The notes beneath the pieces were generated by a model, which worked only from the letters and a program-made list of their open reading frames with translations, was not told the DNA's origin and ran no database searches. A stretch of DNA of 36,857 nucleotides, from contig DVJE01000004.1 of NCBI GenBank assembly GCA_018716975.1, positions 1 through 36,857 of the forward strand. The letters are read 5' to 3'. This document shows, one piece after another, positions 32,176 to 36,857 of the stretch. The position numbers and the translations under genes are program-made. Source of the DNA: Candidatus Gallacutalibacter stercoravium (GTDB taxonomy: Bacteria > Bacillota > Clostridia > Oscillospirales > Acutalibacteraceae). Position 1 is the stretch's first letter, and every line of letters begins with the position of its first letter.

Positions 32176-32230
32176 TAAGAGGGTGCAGCAGGCTGCCAGC
32201 AAAGGGCGCTGCTGCAACCTCTTATATTTT
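32176..32230 (+). terminator. Terminator/attenuator between SCIFF and its maturase
   Basis: TAAGAGG + TGCAGCAG pair with CTGCTGCA + CCTCTTA (15 bp, one mismatch), followed by TATATTTT. It probably lets part of the transcripts read into the maturase. Confidence 0.8.
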
Positions 32231-32268
32231 GCCAAAAAATGGAACCTTTGAAAGGAAGGAATTTTGTC

Positions 32269-33642
32269 GTGATACATTGCTTTCAGTTAAATGGCTTTAA
32301 CTTGGTGATGGACGTGAATAGCGGTGCTGTGCATGTGCTGGATAATTGCTCTTACGATATTGTTAGCCGGATGGATCCGTCTCTTGAGCAAATGCCGGAT
32401 TCCTTACCCCAGTCTATCCGCCAGGAGTTAAGCGGCGTTTACCCAGAGCAAGAGCTGGATGCTGTTTATGCCGAGCTGCTTCAATTGAGCAAAGAAGGCA
32501 TGCTGTTTTCTGCCGACACTTATGAAGTGTTTGCCGATAGAATGGTGGCTGCCCCGGTAAAGGCCATGTGCCTCAACATTGCCCATGACTGCAACTTGCG
32601 CTGCGAATATTGTTTTGCCGCCAAAGGGGACTTTGGACGTGGCCGCATGCTCATGCCTGCGTCTATTGCAAAAGCTGCTATTGACTTTTTAATCGAACAG
32701 TCGGGCATGCGCCATAATTTAGAGGTTGACTTTTTCGGCGGTGAGCCGCTGATGAATTTTGATGTTGTCAAGGAAACGGTAGAATATGCTCGTAAACGGG
32801 AAAAGGAATGCAACAAGAATTTTCGCTTTACCATCACCACCAACGGTTTGCTACTAACCGACGACAAGATCGATTTTATCAACAAAGAAATGTCTAATGT
32901 AGTGTTGTCGATAGACGGAAGAAAAGAAGTAAACGACAGGCTACGTGTTTCGCCCAACGGTAAGGGGAGCTACGACGCCATTGTTCCGGCTTATCAAAAG
33001 CTGGTGGCCCAGCGTTCCCGCGAGAAAGACTATTATGTTCGCGGCACCTTTACCAAACATAACCTAGATTTTACGCAGGATGTGCTGCATTTGGCTCAAT
33101 TGGGCTTTGATCAGATCTCGGTAGAGCCGGTGGTATCGGACGAAAAATTGGATTATTCCATTAAAGAGGCAGATTTACCCCGGGTTTTTGAAGAATATGA
33201 AACGCTGGCAAAAACCATAATAGAGCGCCGCAAAGAAGGAAAAGGCTTTAATTTCTTTCACTTTATGATAGATCTCAACCAAGGCCCGTGCGCGATTAAG
33301 CGGTTGCGTGGCTGCGGCTGCGGTAACGAATATGTGGCGGTAACGCCTGAAGGCGAAATTTACCCATGTCACCAATTCGTAGGAGAAGATCAGTGGAAGA
33401 TGGGCGACTTGCGCGACGGCTCTTTTAATAAAGATATGAAAAAAGATTTTGCCCTTGCAAACGTTTATACCAAAGAGGCGTGCCGCAATTGTTGGGCGAA
33501 ATTTTATTGCTCCGGCGGTTGCAATGCCAACAATTGGCAATATGAGGGTGATATCCGAAAAGCCCACTCCATTTCATGCGAGTTGGAAAAGAAACGTTTG
33601 GAGTGCGCCATTATGATCCAAGCGGCTTTAGCACAAGCGTAA
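32269..33642 (+). CDS. scfB: SCIFF radical SAM maturase (thioether-forming), 457 aa
   Basis: Radical SAM/SPASM enzyme that installs thioether bridges in SCIFF. The N-terminal peptide-binding (RRE-like) region is about 1-90 (CFQLNGFNLVMDVNSG). The SAM cluster motif CNLRCEYC is at 108-115. The SPASM region has GCGCGNEYVAVTPEGEIYPCHQF and a C-terminal cluster (CRNCWAKFYCSGGC, then SCELEKKR) that binds auxiliary clusters. The GTG start at 32269 follows AAAGGAAGGA; the ATG at 32239 would put that site inside the gene. It follows SCIFF by 114 nt. Confidence 0.93.
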   Translation: MIHCFQLNGFNLVMDVNSGAVHVLDNCSYDIVSRMDPSLEQMPDSLPQSIRQELSGVYPEQELDAVYAELLQLSKEGMLFSADTYEVFADRMVAAPVKAMCLNIAHDCNLRCEYCFAAKGDFGRGRMLMPASIAKAAIDFLIEQSGMRHNLEVDFFGGEPLMNFDVVKETVEYARKREKECNKNFRFTITTNGLLLTDDKIDFINKEMSNVVLSIDGRKEVNDRLRVSPNGKGSYDAIVPAYQKLVAQRSREKDYYVRGTFTKHNLDFTQDVLHLAQLGFDQISVEPVVSDEKLDYSIKEADLPRVFEEYETLAKTIIERRKEGKGFNFFHFMIDLNQGPCAIKRLRGCGCGNEYVAVTPEGEIYPCHQFVGEDQWKMGDLRDGSFNKDMKKDFALANVYTKEACRNCWAKFYCSGGCNANNWQYEGDIRKAHSISCELEKKRLECAIMIQAALAQA

Positions 33643-33755
33643 CGGCAACTTTTGGCGTTATCGGCTGAGAAAATTGTGGAATCGTTTTGTTCTGTCATAT
33701 TCTGTTCATTTTTAACAGTTATGATACCTTTATCTGTAAAGGGAAGGTGATCTTT

Positions 33756-34562
33756 GTGCAGAATCGCTCAGTCGGCTTTATCGGAGCCGGCAATATGGCC
33801 AGTGCGATAATCAAGGGGTTGCTTAAACAGGGCCGTTATGAGGCGAAGGATATTTTTGTTTACGATATAGCGCAGGCCAAAAGGCAAGAAATGGCCAAAC
33901 TAGGTTTATCGGTGTTGGAAAGCGGTCCGCAGGTGGCCCAGGCAAGCGATATGTTGGTGCTGGCGATTAAGCCCCAGCAATATGCCGATGTGCTAGAAAC
34001 CCTGCGCGGGTATGTAAAGAGCAGCACGGTTGTTGTATCGATTGCCGCGGGTATTTCTATTGCGTATGTTAGAAACGGGTTGGCCCTTGATTGCCCGGTG
34101 GTGCGCGCTATGCCGAATACCCCATTGCTGTTGGGGCAGGGCGCTACAGCGTTGTGCCGCTCGGCGGGAATGGCGCAAGAGGATTTTGATGCGGCGGCTG
34201 AACTGTTTGCGGCTTCGGGCGATGTGGCAGAGTTGACAGAAGATAAGATGAATGCTGTTATATCCGTCAATGGCAGCAGCCCTGCCTATATTTATTTGTT
34301 TGCAAAAGCAATGGTTGATTATGCGGCAGGGCAGGGGATCCCCGAAGAGGAAGCCTTGCGCCTAGTGTGTAAAACATTAGAGGGCAGTGCCGCTATGCTG
34401 CGCTCTTCTGGGCATACGCCGGGGGAACTTATCGATATGGTGTGTTCCCCGGGAGGGACCACGTTGGCAGCTATGCAGGTGCTAAACGATAATCATTTTG
34501 CCGACATTGTGCAAAAAGCTATGCAAAGCTGCACGACGCGAGCGGAGGAACTGGGCAAGTAA
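33756..34562 (+). CDS. proC: Pyrroline-5-carboxylate reductase, 268 aa
   Basis: Last step of proline synthesis, reducing P5C with NAD(P)H. N-terminal GFIGAGNMASAI is the Rossmann loop; VRAMPNTP and the C-terminal signature around ELIDMVCSPGGTTLAAM are diagnostic. The length is normal. GTG start at 33756, 8 nt after GGAAGG; the upstream frame extension lacks a site. The SpoIIM-like gene follows after 84 bp. Confidence 0.93.
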   Translation: MQNRSVGFIGAGNMASAIIKGLLKQGRYEAKDIFVYDIAQAKRQEMAKLGLSVLESGPQVAQASDMLVLAIKPQQYADVLETLRGYVKSSTVVVSIAAGISIAYVRNGLALDCPVVRAMPNTPLLLGQGATALCRSAGMAQEDFDAAAELFAASGDVAELTEDKMNAVISVNGSSPAYIYLFAKAMVDYAAGQGIPEEEALRLVCKTLEGSAAMLRSSGHTPGELIDMVCSPGGTTLAAMQVLNDNHFADIVQKAMQSCTTRAEELGK

Positions 34563-34646
34563 AGGAGCCTGGACATAAATTTGTTTTTTGCACATACACA
34601 TGAAAAAAGCCAATATGCGCATACAAGCAGTTGGGAGGATGTGTGT

Positions 34647-35363
34647 GTGAAACGGATTTATTTTATGCTGGGTTCCCGCAAGCGGGCAAAACCCTCGGTT
34701 GCTCAATCGGCCCCCGCTGTGGCGGTTGCCACACACAAACGTGTGGGATTGAGCCTATGGGAGGTCATAAAAAAGAACAGGGGCCTTGTGCTTTTGTTTT
34801 TTACCTTATTAGCCGGCATGGTTGCGGGCTCTGTGTTTGCCCGTGGGGCAGATAGCGGTCTATTGGGGCGGCTGGATTTTTTGTTTGCCAGCAATTTTCA
34901 GATGAGGGCGGCTCAAGCTTGGTATGAAACTTTTGCGGCCTCGCTTGCTTCTTCTTTTATGTTTGTGCTTACGGCGGTGCTATTGGGCCTTTCATTGTGG
35001 GGAATGGTGGCGCTGCCTGCGGTTGTTTTTTTTCGCGGCTTCGGCCTTGGCTTAACCGGCGGTTTTTTATACGCAGGTTATGGCTTTCAGGGCGTTCTGT
35101 TTTACCTGTTGGTGATATTGCCAGGGGCGTTTTTGTCTTCGGTAACGATTGTGTTGTGTGTGCGGGAGGCAATGCGTTTTTCCAGCCGGTTAGCGGCCGG
35201 CGGGATGCGCTCTGAATCAAAGAATATAGGTAGGCGTGTTGACTTGGCCGATAAGCTTAGGCTATATTTAATACGGAATGGAGTGTTGCTTATTTTTTTG
35301 GTGGCGGCCGCGCTTTTGGATATGCTGCTTACCTCTTTATTTGCCGGCGCGTTTGTATTTTAA
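34647..35363 (+). CDS. spoIIM: Stage II sporulation protein M-like membrane protein, 238 aa
   Basis: Multi-pass membrane protein with about five hydrophobic segments starting near residue 45. The arrangement (NRGLVLLFFTLLAGMVAGSVFA, later FFRGFGLGLTGGFLYAGYGFQGVLFYLLVILP) fits SpoIIM, a component of the forespore engulfment DMP complex with SpoIID and SpoIIP. The basic N-terminus LGSRKRAKPS and Ala-rich linker are additional. GTG 34647 is chosen (GGGAGG 8 nt upstream). SpoIID and SpoIIP are not in this window. Confidence 0.8.
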   Translation: MKRIYFMLGSRKRAKPSVAQSAPAVAVATHKRVGLSLWEVIKKNRGLVLLFFTLLAGMVAGSVFARGADSGLLGRLDFLFASNFQMRAAQAWYETFAASLASSFMFVLTAVLLGLSLWGMVALPAVVFFRGFGLGLTGGFLYAGYGFQGVLFYLLVILPGAFLSSVTIVLCVREAMRFSSRLAAGGMRSESKNIGRRVDLADKLRLYLIRNGVLLIFLVAAALLDMLLTSLFAGAFVF

Positions 35364-35370
35364 GTTTGCA

Positions 35371-35397
35371 CAAAGTCGGCGGTAACCGGCTTTGACT
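35371..35397 (+). terminator. Weak hairpin after the SpoIIM-like gene
   Basis: AAGTCGG/CCGGCTT stem (one G-U pair) around CGGTAA, followed by an interrupted T tail (TGACTTT). Confidence 0.35.
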
Positions 35398-35474
35398 TTG
35401 GACGGGCCGGGCGTTTTTATCGTATCGTTGGCGGTTTGGTTCAAATTTTAGGATAGGTTAGGAGTTGACTATCA

Positions 35475-36404
35475 TTGGCAATTTTTCGCCGTTATGTCAG
35501 GCCCGGTCCTGGTGTAAGTAAAGATGCAGTTCCCAAAAGGCGTTTGGTTTTGTTCTTTGAAATTTTAGCGCGTAGATTTTTTGATCTTATTAAACTTAAC
35601 TTGCTGTTTGTAGTGCCCATTATTTTAGACCTGATTTTAATTTATGTGCTGAATGTTTATGCCTACAATATCTTTATTCCACTTACTTTTTTGCCGTTGG
35701 TGCTTATTTCTCCCTTTGTGGGCGGCTTAACTTATGTTACCAGGAACTATGCTCGAGAGGAACACGCGTTTTTGTATGGTGATTTTAAGGATGCTGTGAA
35801 GAACAACTGGAAACAGTTTCTGGTTCATGGAATTATTACCTATTTGTTTGTTTTATTTGTTTATGTGGCCTTTACGTTCTATCAGTCCCAGCTGGCGGTA
35901 AGCGGCTTTTTCTATGTTCCTATGAGCATTTGCTTTTTAGCCGCCCTTATCTTCCTTTTTATGCAGTATTATATTCCTATTATGATAGTCACTTTCGATC
36001 TGAAACTTCGCAATATTTATAAAAATGCGTTGATTTTTGCCTTTGCTGGGCTGTTTTATAATCTGCTTATCACTTTAGTGCTGGTGGGGTTCGTGGCCCT
36101 GGCGATGGTATTGCTGCTAACCAGCGGCCTGACCTTGATTATTCAGTTTATTTTAATGCTGCTTATTTCCTTCTCGCTGACGTCGTTTGTGATTAACTTT
36201 TGCGTTTATCCCAAGATTGAAAAATATTTGCTTAAGCCTTATTATGAAGGCACGGCTAGGCAGGAGGGCGAAGATAAAAACAAGCCTTTAGAACAGGAAG
36301 AGAGAGCCAAGCTGGCCGTAGAAAAATCGGAATATGTTTATGAAAACGGTAAATTAGTTAGAAAGCATGATGACACAGAACCCATTTTTGAGGACAAGCT
36401 TTAA
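35475..36404 (+). CDS. DUF624-like polytopic membrane protein, 309 aa
   Basis: Six predicted membrane segments within residues about 40-245, opening ARRFFDLIKLNLLFVVPIILDLILIY, the typical start of the DUF624/YesL type, then a charged cytoplasmic tail rich in Glu and Lys (EQEERAKLAVEKSEYVYENG). Function unknown; some relatives sit beside sugar transporters, which are absent here. The start is TTG at 35475, 10 nt after AGGAG; no ATG is better placed. A strong terminator follows. Confidence 0.75.
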   Translation: MAIFRRYVRPGPGVSKDAVPKRRLVLFFEILARRFFDLIKLNLLFVVPIILDLILIYVLNVYAYNIFIPLTFLPLVLISPFVGGLTYVTRNYAREEHAFLYGDFKDAVKNNWKQFLVHGIITYLFVLFVYVAFTFYQSQLAVSGFFYVPMSICFLAALIFLFMQYYIPIMIVTFDLKLRNIYKNALIFAFAGLFYNLLITLVLVGFVALAMVLLLTSGLTLIIQFILMLLISFSLTSFVINFCVYPKIEKYLLKPYYEGTARQEGEDKNKPLEQEERAKLAVEKSEYVYENGKLVRKHDDTEPIFEDKL

Positions 36405-36471
36405 TCACATGCAAAAAGATTGGATAAAGAATAGCGTTGTTATTATCCCTTGAACCGTCGTTTTTCATTCG

Positions 36472-36512
36472 GAGCCGAAGGGTTTCCAGTAGGAATCCTT
36501 CGGCTCTTGTAT
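36472..36512 (+). terminator. Terminator of the DUF624-like gene
   Basis: GAGCCGAAGG/CCTTCGGCTC with inner TCC/GGA pairing, followed by TTGTATAT. Confidence 0.8.
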
Positions 36513-36552
36513 ATTTGCATGTAGGCCCCAAAACATCAAAGGAGGCGACTGG

Positions 36553-36735
36553 ATGAATCAGAATTTAAGCCATGTAAACCGGTTGGAATTTGCGGTGACC
36601 CATACGTGCAACAGTAACTGTAAGCATTGTTCGGCCGCTGGTAACCGTCGGTCCGGCTGTATTGATTCTCACTTAGCAGTGCAGGCGGTGCATGAAGTAA
36701 GCCGGCAATGTAAACTGGAATCTTTGATGAAATAA
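36553..36735 (+). pseudogene. Truncated radical SAM protein fragment, 60 aa
   Basis: AAAGGAGG precedes ATG 36553. The product has the cluster motif CNSNCKHC at about 19-26 within RLEFAVTHTCNSNCKHCSAAGN and then QCKLESLMK before a stop. Radical SAM proteins of this type normally continue SLMTFGGEPLL; here the sequence changes at that point. A short out-of-frame run (NLTEFDTKDRNN, ending near 36770) could be the remainder after an internal deletion. The protein cannot be active as it stands. Confidence 0.65.
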
Positions 36736-36796
36736 TCTTACCGAGTTTGATACAAAGGACAGGAATAATTAAAAAGTGCGCCTTTGCGGTGTAAAA

Positions 36797-36835
36797 ACAG
36801 TCGTTGCGGTGTAGAATCCGAAGCGGCTGTTTTTT
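36797..36835 (+). terminator. Terminator at the window end
   Basis: ACAGTCG/CGGCTGT (one G-U pair) followed by T5, after the broken radical SAM gene. Confidence 0.55.
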
Positions 36836-36857
36836 ATTGTAGCAGAGCGTATATACC

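Overview
The window reads as a chromosomal segment of an anaerobic, probably spore-forming Clostridia-type Firmicute (Oscillospiraceae-like is my guess). The reasons are strong GGAGG ribosome-binding sites, several GTG and TTG starts, a SCIFF ribosomal peptide with its radical SAM maturase, SpoIVFA/SpoIVFB-like and SpoIIM-like genes, a flavin reductase-rubredoxin fusion and an FprA-type flavodiiron protein. No database search was possible; family calls rest on motifs and length.

Layout. 1-740 is decayed mobile-element DNA: a frameshifted cysteine-rich KTR gene of the Tn916-like type and an unrecognised small ORF. It abuts an N-acetylmuramoyl-L-alanine amidase gene that has lost its 5' part. 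1313-6253 (minus) is the most unusual block: a secreted metzincin-type metalloprotease followed by six tandem, mosaic, membrane-anchored or secreted paralogues separated by a near-identical 41-42 bp spacer, with a promoter upstream and a terminator at the end. 6702-15877 holds housekeeping and redox genes: rubredoxin fusion, MgsA/RarA, an M23 peptidase, a small conserved protein, a PfkB sugar kinase, a NYN-domain protein with tcdA, a ROK glucokinase and galactose mutarotase.

16050-16356 is a tRNA-Leu(UAA) gene interrupted between U34 and A35 by a 220-nt group I intron. It is followed by a short AT-rich islet with a P-loop kinase and a GNAT acetyltransferase. 17812-25948 has a Gfo/Idh/MocA oxidoreductase, a lipoprotein, FprA with a MarR regulator, a 2-hydroxyacid dehydrogenase plus TIM-barrel isomerase pair, and the SpoIVFA/SpoIVFB-like pair behind a possible sigma-E promoter. 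26023-36404 has DUF6506, a flippase-glycosyltransferase-UroD-like-tgt run, yajC, a TIGR04086 membrane protein, SCIFF and its maturase, proC, a SpoIIM-like protein and a DUF624-like membrane protein. The window ends in a truncated radical SAM gene.

How the genes relate. The metzincin and the six paralogues look like one transcription unit of exported proteins. Reciprocal block sharing among the copies indicates recombination or gene conversion, and this is the best candidate for an undescribed system. FprA and the rubredoxin fusion, 13 kb apart, are plausible redox partners for oxygen or NO detoxification. tgt-yajC-TIGR04086-SCIFF-maturase is a familiar clostridial neighbourhood.
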